Below are positions 24,684 to 33,614 of a DNA stretch of 64,000 bases, in pieces. This DNA comes from Streptacidiphilus rugosus AM-16 (GTDB lineage Bacteria > Actinomycetota > Actinomycetes > Streptomycetales > Streptomycetaceae). Location of the stretch: assembly GCF_000744655.1 (NCBI RefSeq), contig NZ_JQMJ01000004.1:4030001-4094000 (forward strand), in the 5' to 3' direction. The position numbers were made by a program, and so were the translations under genes. Position 1 is the stretch's first letter. The number at the start of each line of letters is the position of its first letter. The notes below the pieces were generated by a model. The model made no database searches and had not been told where the DNA came from. It saw only the letters and a program-made list of their open reading frames with translations.

Positions 24684-25363
24684 GCGGCGGCTCCTTCGGC
24701 GAGGGCGGACGTGCGGTCCTGCGGGTTCTGCTGGTCCTGCGGGGTCCGGCCGACGCGGGTGCGCAGCCACCAGGAGCGCAGGCCCAGCATCACCAGGACG
24801 AAGTAGACGACGTAGATCAGGCCGGAGAAGGCGAGCCCGCTGTTGAACGCGAGCGGCACGCCCACCAGGTCCACGGCCAGCCAGGCGAACCAGAACTCCA
24901 CCCAGCCCCTGCCCTGGGCGACCATCGCCGCGAGCGTGCCGGTGAAGAGGTAGGCGTCCTCCCAGGGGGCCCAGGAGAGGTTGTAGGCCTGGAAGAGCAG
25001 CGCGACGCCGACCGTTCCGACCGCGGTGCCGGCCACCAGCCAGGCCCGCTCGGTCCAGGTGGCGAAGCGCACGGCGATGTCGCCGCCGTTGCGCCGGCGG
25101 CCCCGGCTCCACTGGAGCCACCCCCAGACGGCCACGGCGATGACCACCAGCTGCTTGCCCACGCCGCCGCTCAGGTGCGCGGAGGCGTAGGCGGAGACCA
25201 GCACCAGTCCGGAGAGCAGCTGCACCGGCCAGCTGGCGACCGATCGCCGCCAGCCCAGCGCGAGAGCGCCGAGACCGAGCAGGTTGCCGATCATGTCGGA
25301 CCACTTGATGTGCTCGCCGAGCACCGTGAAGGCGGTGCTGTTGAGGTCGTCGATGAAGCTCAT
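24680..25363 (-). CDS. ribM: Riboflavin transporter RibM (PnuC family)
   Basis: This 227-residue membrane protein has about seven helices and tryptophan-rich segments ([29 protein letters not shown]) typical of the PnuC family. PnuC-like proteins inside rib operons of actinomycetes (RibM/PnuX of Corynebacterium and Streptomyces davawensis) carry riboflavin by facilitated diffusion, whereas free-standing PnuC carries nicotinamide riboside. The operon context behind an FMN riboswitch favours riboflavin. It starts six bases downstream of ribE and its stop overlaps the ribBA start. Confidence 0.88.
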   Translation of the reverse strand: MSFIDDLNSTAFTVLGEHIKWSDMIGNLLGLGALALGWRRSVASWPVQLLSGLVLVSAYASAHLSGGVGKQLVVIAVAVWGWLQWSRGRRRNGGDIAVRFATWTERAWLVAGTAVGTVGVALLFQAYNLSWAPWEDAYLFTGTLAAMVAQGRGWVEFWFAWLAVDLVGVPLAFNSGLAFSGLIYVVYFVLVMLGLRSWWLRTRVGRTPQDQQNPQDRTSALAEGAAA

Positions 25364-25369
25364 GGTCCG

Positions 25370-26047
25370 TCAGGCCCCCGTCCGCGACGGCGCGACGGGC
25401 AGCGGCAGGCCCGCGCCGACACGGTCGCCCAGCAGCCGCTCGACGTACTTGGCCAGGACGTCGACCTCGAGGTTGACCGGCTCGCCGATGCCTTTGAGAC
25501 CGAGTGTGGTGTGCGCGAGCGTCGCCGGGATCAGGCTGACGGTGAAGGAGTCCACGGCCGCCTCGACCACGGTCAGGCTGACGCCGTCGACGGTGATCGA
25601 GCCCTTCTCGACCAGGTACCGGGACAGCTGGGCCGGAAGGCTGAAGCGGAGCACCTCCCACTGCGGCCTGCCGTCGGCGCCGGACTCGCCCGGGCTGCGC
25701 TCCAGCAGGGCGGCGGTGCCGTCGACATGACCCTGGACCAGGTGACCGCCGAGGCGGGCGCCGAGCGCCATCGCGCGCTCCAGGTTGACCCGCGAGCCGA
25801 CGCCGACGGCGCCGAGGCTGGAACGGTCGAGGGTCTCGCGCATCACGTCCGCGCTGAACTCGCCCGGGTGGGCGGCCAGCTCGTCGTCGCTGTCGAGGAC
25901 GGTGAGGCAGACGCCGTTCACCGCGATGGACTGGCCCTCACGGGCGTCGGCGGTGGTGACCGGGCCGCGCAGACGCAGGCGTGCGGAATCGCCCAAGTCC
26001 TCGATCGAGAGGACCTCGCCAAGCTCTTCGATGATTCCCGTGAACAT
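25370..26047 (-). CDS. ribE: Riboflavin synthase
   Basis: This 225-residue protein is the riboflavin synthase alpha chain that dismutates two lumazines to riboflavin. It begins with the invariant [10 protein letters not shown] and has two lumazine-binding barrels: residues about 1-95 ([13 protein letters not shown]) and about 98-195 ([25 protein letters not shown]). A spacer segment in the second barrel ([12 protein letters not shown]) is slightly longer than in E. coli. GGAGAG precedes the ATG. It is the first gene of the operon, about 195 bases downstream of an FMN riboswitch. Confidence 0.96.
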   Translation of the reverse strand: MFTGIIEELGEVLSIEDLGDSARLRLRGPVTTADAREGQSIAVNGVCLTVLDSDDELAAHPGEFSADVMRETLDRSSLGAVGVGSRVNLERAMALGARLGGHLVQGHVDGTAALLERSPGESGADGRPQWEVLRFSLPAQLSRYLVEKGSITVDGVSLTVVEAAVDSFTVSLIPATLAHTTLGLKGIGEPVNLEVDVLAKYVERLLGDRVGAGLPLPVAPSRTGA

Positions 26048-26241
26048 TCAGCTCTCCGTGACCTCGCGCCTACTGCGCGGTCTCCGGGGCTGTTGCGGGA
26101 ACAGAAAGCGGACGACAAGCCACGGGACACGGCACGACACTCGGCCCTCCGGGGGAGCGCCCGCACAGCGGACCTCTGCCCTCGGAGCACACCCCGGGAA
26201 GGGTGCGCGCGAAGCGGCGACGCCGCAGCCCGACGTCCGCC
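26048..26241 (-). other. Expression platform and leader between FMN aptamer and ribE
   Basis: This 194-base leader between aptamer and ribE contains GC-rich inverted repeats but no clear gene. Overlapping frames have no good starts. It probably holds the terminator or ribosome-sequestering structure that is switched by the aptamer. Confidence 0.5.
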
Positions 26242-26368
26242 GCGCACTGCCTCCCATCCGGACTTTAACCGTCGGTCCAGGAATTTCACCTGGTCAACCG
26301 GCCGCTGGAAGCGACCGGGTCGCGGACTGTAACCGCCGGTTCGGACTTTCACCGACCCCGGAGTGCGC
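26242..26368 (-). promoter_or_regulatory. FMN riboswitch (RFN element)
   Basis: On the minus strand the conserved RFN blocks appear in order: GTGAAAGTCCGAACCGGCGG, TTACAGTCCGCGACC, CCAGGTGAAATTCCTGGACC and GGTTAAAGTCCGGATGGGAG. The closing P1 stem is a perfect 7-bp pair (26362-26368 with 26242-26248). FMN binding should reduce expression of the downstream rib operon. Confidence 0.96.
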
Positions 26369-26533
26369 AAACGTCGTACTGCTGAAGTCAGTGTGCCACG
26401 AACCGGCGACGCCTTCGCAAGCCCTCTTGCGCCGCAAGGGCTGTGGCGTGAATCACCGGCCGGAACCGGAATGAACGCGCCCGCGCCGGACCTTCGCTCG
26501 GCCGTCGTCGCCGGGCCGCAGCCGCAGCCCGCC

Positions 26534-27229
26534 TCAGCGGTCCGGGGCGGAGTCGGAGTGGTTGCTGGGTCGGACCAGTCCGCTCTCGTAGGCCAGCACC
26601 ACCAGCTGCGCCCGGTCACGGGCACCGAGCTTGATCAGGGCCCGGCTGACGTGCGTCTTCACCGTGAACGGGCTCACCGCCAGCTGCTCGCCGATCTGGT
26701 CGTTGGACGCGCCCGTCGCGACCAGGGCGACGATCTCCCGCTCGCGGTCGGTGAGCACGGCGAGGCTGCTCGGCGCGGCGGCCGGACCGCCGGGCTCGGG
26801 CTGGGACAGGTAGCGGGCGATCAGCTCCTTGGTCGCCGAGGGCGTCAGCAGCGCCTCACCCCTGGCCACCACGCGGATCGCGTCGAGCAGCGCCTCGGGC
26901 TCGGCGCCCTTGCCGAGGAAACCGCTCGCTCCGGCGCGCAGCGCCTGGAAGACGTACTCGTCTATCTCGAAGGTCGTCAGCACCAGCACCCGCACGCCGG
27001 CCAGGTCCTCGTCGGCGGTGATCCGGGCCGTGGCCTCCAGGCCGTCCAGCTCCGGCATTCGGATGTCCATCAGCACCACGTCGGCCCGTGCCTCGCGGGC
27101 CAGGGCAACCGCCTCGAGGCCGTTGGCGGCCTCACCGACGACGGTCAGGTCGGGCGCGGAGTCGACCAGCACCTTCAGACCCGCCCTGACCAGCACCTGG
27201 TCGTCGGCGAGCAGCACACGGATGGTCAT
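26534..27229 (-). CDS. LuxR/NarL family response regulator
   Basis: This 231-residue regulator has an N-terminal receiver domain (VLLADDQVLVRAGLKVL, phosphoacceptor Asp in DVVLMDIRMPELDG, VLTTFEIDEYV, and a Lys in GFLGKGAEPE) and a C-terminal LuxR-type helix-turn-helix (LTDREREIVALVATGASNDQIGEQ, TVKTHVSRALIKLG). Its ATG overlaps the stop of the sensor kinase gene (ATGA), so the two form a cognate pair. The signal and targets are unknown; no transporter gene is directly linked on this strand. Confidence 0.93.
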   Translation of the reverse strand: MTIRVLLADDQVLVRAGLKVLVDSAPDLTVVGEAANGLEAVALAREARADVVLMDIRMPELDGLEATARITADEDLAGVRVLVLTTFEIDEYVFQALRAGASGFLGKGAEPEALLDAIRVVARGEALLTPSATKELIARYLSQPEPGGPAAAPSSLAVLTDREREIVALVATGASNDQIGEQLAVSPFTVKTHVSRALIKLGARDRAQLVVLAYESGLVRPSNHSDSAPDR

Positions 27230-28626
27230 GCACGTCCTGTCTGGGTGATGTGGGAGGTGTGGGTCGGGTGGGCCCCGTGGGGTGGCTGGTTCGCGTGGGT
27301 CGGGTGGGCCCCGTGGGTCGGATGGGTCGGGGCTGCTGACGGGGGTCCGGCGTGGCCGGGGTCCTCCGTTCCGGCGCCGGTGGAGCGGAACGTCGCGCGC
27401 CGGGCCCGCGGCGCGGCCGTGCCGCCGACGGCGCCGCAGGGCAGCTCGACCGCGACCCGGAAGCCGCCGCCCGGCCGCGGACCCGCGACGAAACTGCCGC
27501 CGACGGAGGCGGCGCGCTCGCGCATCCCGATGATCCCGTATCCGCCGGTCCCCTCGGCGACGCCGCGCCCGCCGGCGTTGCGGCCCGGGCCCTCGTCCTC
27601 GACCTCGACGCGCAGCGAGCCGGGCCGGTAGACCAGCCTGACCGTCGCGGCGGAGGTCCCCGCATGCTTCCGCACGTTGGTCAGCGACTCCTGGATCACC
27701 CGGTAGGCGGTCAGGTCGACGACCGCGGACACCGGCTGCGGCTCGCCCTCGGTCTGCCGTTCCACGGTGAGCCCGGCGCGGTCGAAGGAGTCCAGCAGCT
27801 GCGGCAGCTGGTCCAGGCCGGGGGCCGGTTCGCGCGGGCTCGCGGCGTCCTCGCCCTCGCCGGTCTGGCGCAGCACGGCCACCGTGGCGCCGAGCTCGGC
27901 CAGTGCGGCCCGTCCGGCCTCCCGCACCTGTGCGAGCGCCTCGCGGGCCGTGTCGGGCTGGGTGGCCAGCACGTGCGAGGCGACCCCGGCCTGGATGTTG
28001 ATCAGCGCGATGTGGTGCCCGACGATGTCGTGCAGCTCGCGGGCGATCCGCAGCCGTTCCTCGGCGACGCGGCGGCGCGCCTCCTCCTCGCGGGTGTGCT
28101 CGGCACGGCGGGCGCGCTCCTCTATCGCCGCGACGAAGGCGCGCCGGCTGCGCACGGACTCGCCGACGGCGACGGTCATGGCGGTCCAGGCGAACGCGAT
28201 GCCGTTGACGGCCGAGTCCCACTTCTCGGGGGAGAGCGCCATGCTCGCGATGCCGACGGAGAGCACCGCGACGCCGCCTATCGCCAGCGCGAGCCGGCGT
28301 TCCACGACGGAGCAGACGGTGTAGATCGCGAGCCCGCACCCGGCCAGGATCGGCCCGCGCACCGGGCCGATGAACATGTAGCCGACGGTGGCGGCGGTGG
28401 TGAGGCAGAGGACCAGCACCGGGTAGCGGCGGCGCAGCACCAGCGGCGCGTACACCAGGAAACCCGCGACCAGCAGCACCTCGGACGGGTCGTAGTGCGA
28501 CCAGACGACGCCCTTGCCGCCGGTCCGCCAGGTGACCGTGACCACGAAGAGGGCGAGCGCCAGCGCCGCGTCCGCCCAGTACGGGTGGGCGCGCATGAGC
28601 AGGCGCAGGCGGCGCAGCAGGTCCAT
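27226..28626 (-). CDS. Two-component sensor histidine kinase, NarL partner
   Basis: This 466-residue kinase has an N-terminal membrane domain of about four to five helices (residues 15-150), a HisKA_3 dimerisation region with the phosphoacceptor in ARELHDIVGHHIALINIQAG, and a HATPase domain (VIQESLTNVRKHAG, VEDEGPGRN, GYGIIGMRERAASVGG). There is no separate periplasmic sensor, so it may sense through the membrane. The last 40 residues are an odd low-complexity tail of repeated Thr-His-Pro and Gly-Ala-His (THPTHGAHPTHANQPPHG). The tail arises from a DNA repeat of period 36. The ATG at 28626 faces the divergent permease operon. Confidence 0.9.
   Translation of the reverse strand: MDLLRRLRLLMRAHPYWADAALALALFVVTVTWRTGGKGVVWSHYDPSEVLLVAGFLVYAPLVLRRRYPVLVLCLTTAATVGYMFIGPVRGPILAGCGLAIYTVCSVVERRLALAIGGVAVLSVGIASMALSPEKWDSAVNGIAFAWTAMTVAVGESVRSRRAFVAAIEERARRAEHTREEEARRRVAEERLRIARELHDIVGHHIALINIQAGVASHVLATQPDTAREALAQVREAGRAALAELGATVAVLRQTGEGEDAASPREPAPGLDQLPQLLDSFDRAGLTVERQTEGEPQPVSAVVDLTAYRVIQESLTNVRKHAGTSAATVRLVYRPGSLRVEVEDEGPGRNAGGRGVAEGTGGYGIIGMRERAASVGGSFVAGPRPGGGFRVAVELPCGAVGGTAAPRARRATFRSTGAGTEDPGHAGPPSAAPTHPTHGAHPTHANQPPHGAHPTHTSHITQTGRA
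27261..27330. repeat. 36-bp period repeat in the kinase C-terminal tail
   Basis: The block GGGTCGGGTGGGCCCCGTGG occurs at 27261 and again at 27297. It encodes the repeated GAHPTHT-like tail of the sensor kinase on the minus strand. Confidence 0.6.
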
Positions 28627-28690
28627 GGGTCAACGGTAGAGGCAAAGCCGAAGGGTTCGGACCATTGCGGAACGGTGCCCGGCTCAGCAA

Positions 28691-28712
28691 ACTAACTGGA
28701 CAACCAGTCAGT
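28691..28712. promoter_or_regulatory. Regulon operator, site A
   Basis: ACTAACTGG and CCAGTCAGT flank a 4-base spacer, giving a near-perfect inverted repeat. The half-sites are identical to those at 43776 and 59085. It lies about 100 bases upstream of the permease gene at 28815 and 65 bases upstream of the divergent kinase start, and probably binds the TetR protein encoded at 45217. Confidence 0.8.
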
Positions 28713-28814
28713 GATTCACCTCACGCGCCCCGCACGCCCTGCACATCCCACGCACCCCCCGCACCCCACACCCGTCCCCATTCCCTGGTCTTCCCCGGAT
28801 CCCCTGGAGGCAGC

Positions 28815-29753
28815 GTGCCGGCTCCGCACTCCCCCACCGCCCGCGACACCCGACGAAGAGGCCGCGGCACCCGCGGCGGCTCCCGCGTCTGGGGTCTCTT
28901 CGCTCTGCCGGGCACCGCCTGGATCGCCGCCTTCTTCGCCGTCCCGTTCTATGCCGTGGCCTCGGTGGCCTTCGGTTCCACCGACCCGCTCTTCGGCGAG
29001 CCGATCCCCGAGTGGAACCCGCTGCAGTGGCAGTTCTCGACCTTCGGCCAGGTCTGGAGCAGCGGCTTCGGCGGCGACCTCACCCCGGTGCTGATCCGCA
29101 CGGGCGTCTACGTCCTGGTCGCCGTCCTGCTCTGCTCGCTGATCGGCTACCCAGTGGCGTACTACGTCGCCCGACTGGCCGGGAAGCGCCGCGGTCTGCT
29201 GCTCGGCCTGATCCTGGCGCCCTGGTGGATCAACTACCTGACCCGGATGATGGCCTGGCTCAACCTGCTGGCCGACGACGGCTGGGTGAACCGCCTGCTC
29301 CGGGCCACCGGGCTGATCACGGGTCCGATCCACTGGCTCTCCGGCAACCCGTACACCGTGGTCATCGCGCTGGTCTACGGCTACATCCCGTTCTTCATCG
29401 TCCCGCTCTTCGCCACCCTCGACCGGATCGACGGGCGACTGCTGGAGGCATCGCGCGACCTGGGCATGGGCGCGGCCCGGACGTTCCTCAGGGTCACCCT
29501 GCCGCTCAGCCGCCCCGGGCTGCTCACCGCCTGTGTGATCACGGCGCTGCCGATGTTCGGCGACTACTACACGAACACCCTGGTCTCCGGCTCGCCGACG
29601 ACGTCCATGATCGGCAACCAGATCCAGCTCTACCTGCTGGGCGGCCCGCAGAAGGACTTCGGGGCCTCCCTGGTGCTGCTGCTCTCCGCGCTGCTGACCC
29701 TGCTGATGGCCTACTACCTGCACACGGTCCGCCGCGACAGCAAGGAGAACTGA
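28815..29753 (+). CDS. ABC permease, spermidine/putrescine PotB type (orphan pair)
   Basis: This protein of about 312 residues has six predicted membrane helices and the permease EAA loop EASRDLGMGAARTFLRVTLPL. It resembles PotB/PotH-type permeases of polyamine and quaternary-amine importers. A longer frame opens at 28665, but the GTG at 28815 has GGAGG four bases upstream and starts just before a basic N-terminus and the first helix. The next gene is a PotC-type permease. No binding protein or ATPase gene is adjacent; an operator shared with the catabolic island lies upstream, so it probably works with components encoded there. Confidence 0.88.
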   Translation: MPAPHSPTARDTRRRGRGTRGGSRVWGLFALPGTAWIAAFFAVPFYAVASVAFGSTDPLFGEPIPEWNPLQWQFSTFGQVWSSGFGGDLTPVLIRTGVYVLVAVLLCSLIGYPVAYYVARLAGKRRGLLLGLILAPWWINYLTRMMAWLNLLADDGWVNRLLRATGLITGPIHWLSGNPYTVVIALVYGYIPFFIVPLFATLDRIDGRLLEASRDLGMGAARTFLRVTLPLSRPGLLTACVITALPMFGDYYTNTLVSGSPTTSMIGNQIQLYLLGGPQKDFGASLVLLLSALLTLLMAYYLHTVRRDSKEN

Positions 29754-29756
29754 ACG

Positions 29757-30674
29757 ATGGCGCTCACCCTCCCCCGCACCTCCCGGGCCTCGCGCGTCTC
29801 CTCCCTCGCCGCGTCGGGACTGCGCCGCGCCCGTCGCCGGCCCTATGTGCTGGCCGGGATCACCTGGGCCTACGTGCTGTGGTCGATCCTGCCGGTCGTG
29901 GTCGCGGTGCAGTTCTCCTTCAACGCGGGCCGCTCGCGCAGCGTCTGGCAGGGCTTCTCGCTCCGCTGGTACGTCGGCGACCCGGTCGCCTCGGTGCTGC
30001 ACGACGCCTCGCTGCGGCTGGCCCTCACCAACAGCATCCGGCTGGCCGTGCTCACCACCCTGATCACCACCCCGCTGGGCGTCGCCCTCGCCCTCGGCCT
30101 GGCCCGCTGGCGCGGCCGAGGCAGCGGCGCTGCGAACACGCTGATGCTGCTGCCGCTGGCGACCCCGGAGATCGTCATGGGCAGCGCGCTGTTCCTGGTC
30201 TTCACCGACCTCTTCCGCTTCGTCCCGCTCGGCCCGGTCGCCCAGCTGCTGGGTCACGTCACCTTCTCGATCTCCTACGTGGTCGTGATCGTGCGCGCCC
30301 GGCTGGCCTCGATCGGCACGGAGTACGAGACCGCGGCCCGCGATCTCGGCGCGACCCCGATGCGCGCACTGCGGACCGTGCTGCTCCCGCTGCTGACCCC
30401 GTCGGTCTTCGCCGCCGCGATGATCGTCTTCGCCGGCTCCATGGACGACTTCGTCATCAGCTCCTTCCTCTCCTCCGACGCCTCCTCGGCGACCGTCCCC
30501 ATCAAGCTCTACAGCGCCGTCCGCAGCAGCCCCACCCCGGCTCTGAACGCGCTGGCCACCTTGCTGCTGGTCGGCTCCTTCCTCGCCGTCGTCCTCGCCT
30601 GGCTCGTCATCCGCCGCCGCGGCGACGCGGCGGGCGGCAGCGCCCTGGAGCAACTGGCCTCGATGGACGGCTGA
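29757..30674 (+). CDS. ABC permease, PotC type (orphan pair)
   Basis: This 305-residue membrane protein is the PotC/PotI-like partner of the preceding permease, starting three bases after its stop. It has six helices and the EAA loop AARDLGATPMRALRTVLLPLL. A characteristic MDDFVISSFLSSDASSATVPI segment occurs near residue 235, as in polyamine permeases. The pair lacks its own ATPase and binding protein. The nearest candidates are the ATPase at 48883 and the free binding protein at 59176, both in operons carrying the same operator. Confidence 0.9.
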   Translation: MALTLPRTSRASRVSSLAASGLRRARRRPYVLAGITWAYVLWSILPVVVAVQFSFNAGRSRSVWQGFSLRWYVGDPVASVLHDASLRLALTNSIRLAVLTTLITTPLGVALALGLARWRGRGSGAANTLMLLPLATPEIVMGSALFLVFTDLFRFVPLGPVAQLLGHVTFSISYVVVIVRARLASIGTEYETAARDLGATPMRALRTVLLPLLTPSVFAAAMIVFAGSMDDFVISSFLSSDASSATVPIKLYSAVRSSPTPALNALATLLLVGSFLAVVLAWLVIRRRGDAAGGSALEQLASMDG

Positions 30675-30887
30675 GCGGAGACACAGGCTCGCTGCGGAAT
30701 CCGGGAACAGCCGGTCCGGCCGACACCGTTGCACTGGAGGACGGACCCTGTCGGACGGACCGGCGCGCGGCGTGGGCGGAGAAGCGGCCTGCGGCCCATC
30801 CGCCACAATGCGATCCGAGGCGCGATCCGATGCCCACGGGTCCGCCGTGCCACTCGGAGCGAGCACATTCACACCGGAGGACGATTG

Positions 30888-31733
30888 ATGAACGACCGGC
30901 CCTTGACGCTGATGGCGGTGCACGCCCACCCCGACGACGAGGCCACGGGAACGGGAGGGGTCCTCGCACGCTACGCGGCGGAGGGCGTGCGCACGGTCCT
31001 CGTCACCTGTACCGACGGCGGCTGCGGTGACGGCCCCGGCGGCGTGAAGCCCGACGAGCCGGGGCACGATCCGGAGGCCGTCGCCGACATGCGGCGTCAG
31101 GAGCTCAAGGCAAGCTGCGAGGTCCTGAACATCAGCCATCTGGAGATGCTGGACTACGCCGACTCCGGAATGATGGGCTGGCCGTCCAACGACGCCCCGG
31201 GCTCCTTCTGGAGGACGCCGGTGGCGGAAGGCGCCGCCCGCCTCGCCGAACTCCTGCGGCAGTACCAGCCGGACGTGGTCGTGACCTACGACGAGAACGG
31301 CTTCTACGGCCACCCCGACCACATCCAGGCCAACCGCATCACCATGGCGGCGCTGGAGCTGACGGGGATGACGCCCAAGGTCTACTGGACGACGGCGCCG
31401 CGCTCGATGATGCAGCGGTTCGGCGAGGTCATGCGCGAGTTCGGCGCCGACTGGGAGGAGGAGGTCGGCTCGGCCGAGACCGCCGGGGACAACGCGATGC
31501 CCGAGATCGGGCTCCCCGACGAGGAGATCACCACCTGGGTGGACACCACCGCCTTCGGCGGCCAGAAGTTCGACGCGCTGGCGGCGCACGCCAGCCAGGG
31601 CGAGAACATCTTCTTCCTCAAGATGGGCAAGGAGCGCTTCACCGAGCTGATGGGCGTCGAGACCTTCGTCCGCGTCCGGGACACCACCGGCGCGGCCACG
31701 CCGGAGAACGACCTCTTCGCCGGCCTGCGCTGA
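30888..31733 (+). CDS. PIG-L family deacetylase, mycothiol conjugate amidase-like
   Basis: This 281-residue protein is a zinc-dependent LmbE/PIG-L deacetylase. The first metal motif is AVHAHPDDEATGTGG and the second GHPDHIQANRI. Length and the segment TCTDGGCGDGPGG resemble Mca, which cleaves mycothiol S-conjugates of electrophiles, and MshB. The main mca and mshB genes of Streptomyces lie elsewhere, so this is probably a paralogue acting on another N-acetyl or amide substrate. The ATG at 30888 has GGAGG seven bases upstream. A strong hairpin terminator follows. Confidence 0.85.
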   Translation: MNDRPLTLMAVHAHPDDEATGTGGVLARYAAEGVRTVLVTCTDGGCGDGPGGVKPDEPGHDPEAVADMRRQELKASCEVLNISHLEMLDYADSGMMGWPSNDAPGSFWRTPVAEGAARLAELLRQYQPDVVVTYDENGFYGHPDHIQANRITMAALELTGMTPKVYWTTAPRSMMQRFGEVMREFGADWEEEVGSAETAGDNAMPEIGLPDEEITTWVDTTAFGGQKFDALAAHASQGENIFFLKMGKERFTELMGVETFVRVRDTTGAATPENDLFAGLR

Positions 31734-31758
31734 GCGTTTCGCCCCTGGGGTTCTGTCC

Positions 31759-31793
31759 GGCCGGCGACCGTGCACGCTGCACGGTCGCCGGCC
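31759..31793. terminator. Hairpin terminator after the PIG-L gene
   Basis: Perfect 16-bp arms (31759-31774 and 31778-31793) with a 3-base loop lie between two convergent genes and probably serve both. Confidence 0.85.
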
Positions 31794-31836
31794 CGATCGC
31801 GTCAAGAGGCAGGCGTCAGGCGTCAGGCGGATGTCT

Positions 31837-32178
31837 TCATGTCCCCGTGCTCCTGTGCTCCCCTGCACTCCCCCGCTGCAACTGGTCGATGTCGTCGAGC
31901 GCCCTGGTCAACATCTTCTGCCGGTAGGGGTTCGCCCTGTTCAGTGCCTCCGCGGCCGCGACCGCCTCCTTGAGCAACAGCAGCCGCTGCTCGGGCAGCT
32001 CCCGCACCAGCGGTGAGCGGCTGGCGTCGATCAGCACGTAGGCGAGTTTGGAGCCGAACGCCTCGCGATCGACCTGCGTGAGCAGCCGGTACACCCACAG
32101 CGCGTCCTGCCCCCGCAGCACTCGCGTGGCCGAGCTGAGCAGCAGCACCCGTGCCCGCAACACCATGTCCTGATCCAA
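31837..32178 (-). CDS. Small helical hypothetical protein
   Basis: This protein of about 113 residues is predicted to be all helical, with segments such as VLRGQDALWVYRLLTQVDREAFGSKLAYVLI and EQRLLLLKEAVAAAEALNRANPYRQKMLTRALDDID. I do not recognise the family. The TTG at 32178 follows GAAGGGG with proper spacing; an ATG lies at 32166. It is convergent with the PIG-L gene and stands 225 bases downstream of a dioxygenase gene on the same strand. Confidence 0.5.
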   Translation of the reverse strand: MDQDMVLRARVLLLSSATRVLRGQDALWVYRLLTQVDREAFGSKLAYVLIDASRSPLVRELPEQRLLLLKEAVAAAEALNRANPYRQKMLTRALDDIDQLQRGSAGEHRSTGT

Positions 32179-32403
32179 CGAATCCCCTTCTCGTCCCGCT
32201 CCCTCTGTCCGGCGCCCTCGGCCGGACAGCACGACGTTCGCGCCGACGCCGAGGAAGAGGCGCCAGCACGTGGCCGTGGGAGTGGATGACGACGAGTCTG
32301 CGGGTCTGCGGCGGGTGCGGACAAGGGCGGACGGGCGTGCGCTACGTCCTACCGCCGGAGCTGCTGAGACGGCACAATGGAGTCGACACTCTGCCGGGCC
32401 CCG

Positions 32404-33195
32404 TCAGTTGACGGCGTGAAGGGCGGAAGCGGCGGTTTCGGACCCCGCGCGGAACTCCAGCAGCGGATCGGTGACGGCCTCCCGCCAACGCCGACGATGA
32501 CCGGTCGCGTGCAACCGGTAGTACACCGTCTCCCTGCGCGGCTCGCCGGACGCGCCGTCGTGGTTTCCGATGTTGTGGGCCAGCAGATAGTGCGCGAGTA
32601 GCACACTGCCCGCGGGACCGGTCACCTGCACCGGCTCCCCGAGCTCGATCCGCGGATACGGTCCCGGCCCCAACTCCTCGACCCGGCCCAGCGCGTCGGC
32701 CCCGCGTTCGGCCAGATACGCGCCGAAGCGCAGGTGCGTGCCGGGCCAGACCCACAGGTTGCCCCGGTCGGGCGCCTGGTGGTCGGTGAGCCAGATACCG
32801 GCGAGGAGTGAGAAGGTACCTGGCCTGCCGCTGGGCTCGCCGGGGGTGAGGCCGTCCACGTGCGGTCCCCCCGGCCGCCACGGATACGGCGGGACGGTGG
32901 TGGCCAACTGCGCGAAGTCCGGTTCCTGCACGGCGAGTTCCGGCCGCAGCAACTGCGCGGCGAGGTCGGCGACCCCGGCACGCCGGTACAGGTCCAGCAG
33001 GGGGTGCCCCTCCGGCCCGAACCGCGGCCACCGGAAATCCGGCCCCACATGCCCGGCGGGCGCGGGCTCGGCGTCGAGCAATTCGGCGACTTCGGCCCTG
33101 GCCCGGGCGAGCTCCACCTCGTTCAGCACGCCGGGCACCACCAGACAGCCCTGCTCGGCGAACGTGCGGCGCATCTCATCGGTGATGGCGATCAC
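32404..33195 (-). CDS. Phytanoyl-CoA dioxygenase family protein
   Basis: This protein of about 263 residues is an Fe(II)/2-oxoglutarate oxygenase of the PhyH family. The iron site is the HxD of GPHVDGLTPGE and a distal His in LLAHYLLAHNIGNH; an Arg in PRRETVYYRLHA probably binds 2-oxoglutarate. N-terminal MRRTFAEQGCLVVPGVLN is typical of the family. The substrate is unknown; members hydroxylate lipids, antibiotics or alkaloids. The longer frame reaches 33312, but similarity begins at the GTG at 33195, whose ribosome site is weak. It overlaps the end of the upstream small membrane protein gene. Confidence 0.82.
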   Translation of the reverse strand: MIAITDEMRRTFAEQGCLVVPGVLNEVELARARAEVAELLDAEPAPAGHVGPDFRWPRFGPEGHPLLDLYRRAGVADLAAQLLRPELAVQEPDFAQLATTVPPYPWRPGGPHVDGLTPGEPSGRPGTFSLLAGIWLTDHQAPDRGNLWVWPGTHLRFGAYLAERGADALGRVEELGPGPYPRIELGEPVQVTGPAGSVLLAHYLLAHNIGNHDGASGEPRRETVYYRLHATGHRRRWREAVTDPLLEFRAGSETAASALHAVN

Positions 33196-33466
33196 GGCAC
33201 GAGTAGACGCCCCGCATCCGCCCGCGGCAATCCAATTTCCCGCTGTCCAAGGGCGAATCCGGGGCGGAGGCGAGGCGTTCACGGTCCCGCGACACCAGGA
33301 CCACCCAGTCACGAGGGCGAAAGGCCTGCGCGACGGTGGGTGTGGCCTTCAGCCCTTCGAGGCCGTGCCATCTGGCGATGATCAGGTTGAACAGCAGCCA
33401 GGCGATCCACGCCACAAGAGCGAGAAGCACGGGTGCTGTGAGGATCAGAGCCCAGCGAGTGTCCAT
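33176..33466 (-). CDS. Small single-helix membrane protein
   Basis: This 96-residue protein has one N-terminal membrane helix (WALILTAPVLLALVAWIAWLLFNLIIARW) and a basic soluble tail. I do not recognise it. Its end overlaps the start of the dioxygenase gene by 20 bases, consistent with an operon. A long hairpin lies just upstream of it. Confidence 0.5.
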   Translation of the reverse strand: MDTRWALILTAPVLLALVAWIAWLLFNLIIARWHGLEGLKATPTVAQAFRPRDWVVLVSRDRERLASAPDSPLDSGKLDCRGRMRGVYSCRDRHHR

Positions 33467-33496
33467 GACGGATGCCCCTCAGATTCGTGTCCGGAC

Positions 33497-33541
33497 GACC
33501 CACGGGCCGGGCTCCTCGGTGAGGAGTCCGGCCCGTGGGTC
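33497..33541. terminator. Hairpin terminator
   Basis: Perfect 14-bp arms (33497-33510 and 33528-33541) with a further CTCCTC/GAGGAG inner pairing separate the small gene at 33615-33773 from the membrane-protein gene. Confidence 0.8.
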
Positions 33542-33614
33542 GGTTCAGCCGTGCCGTTCGCGCCTTGCTCAGAGCAGGAGAACCTGTGTGCGAGTGCACC
33601 GAGGGTGGGTCAGG

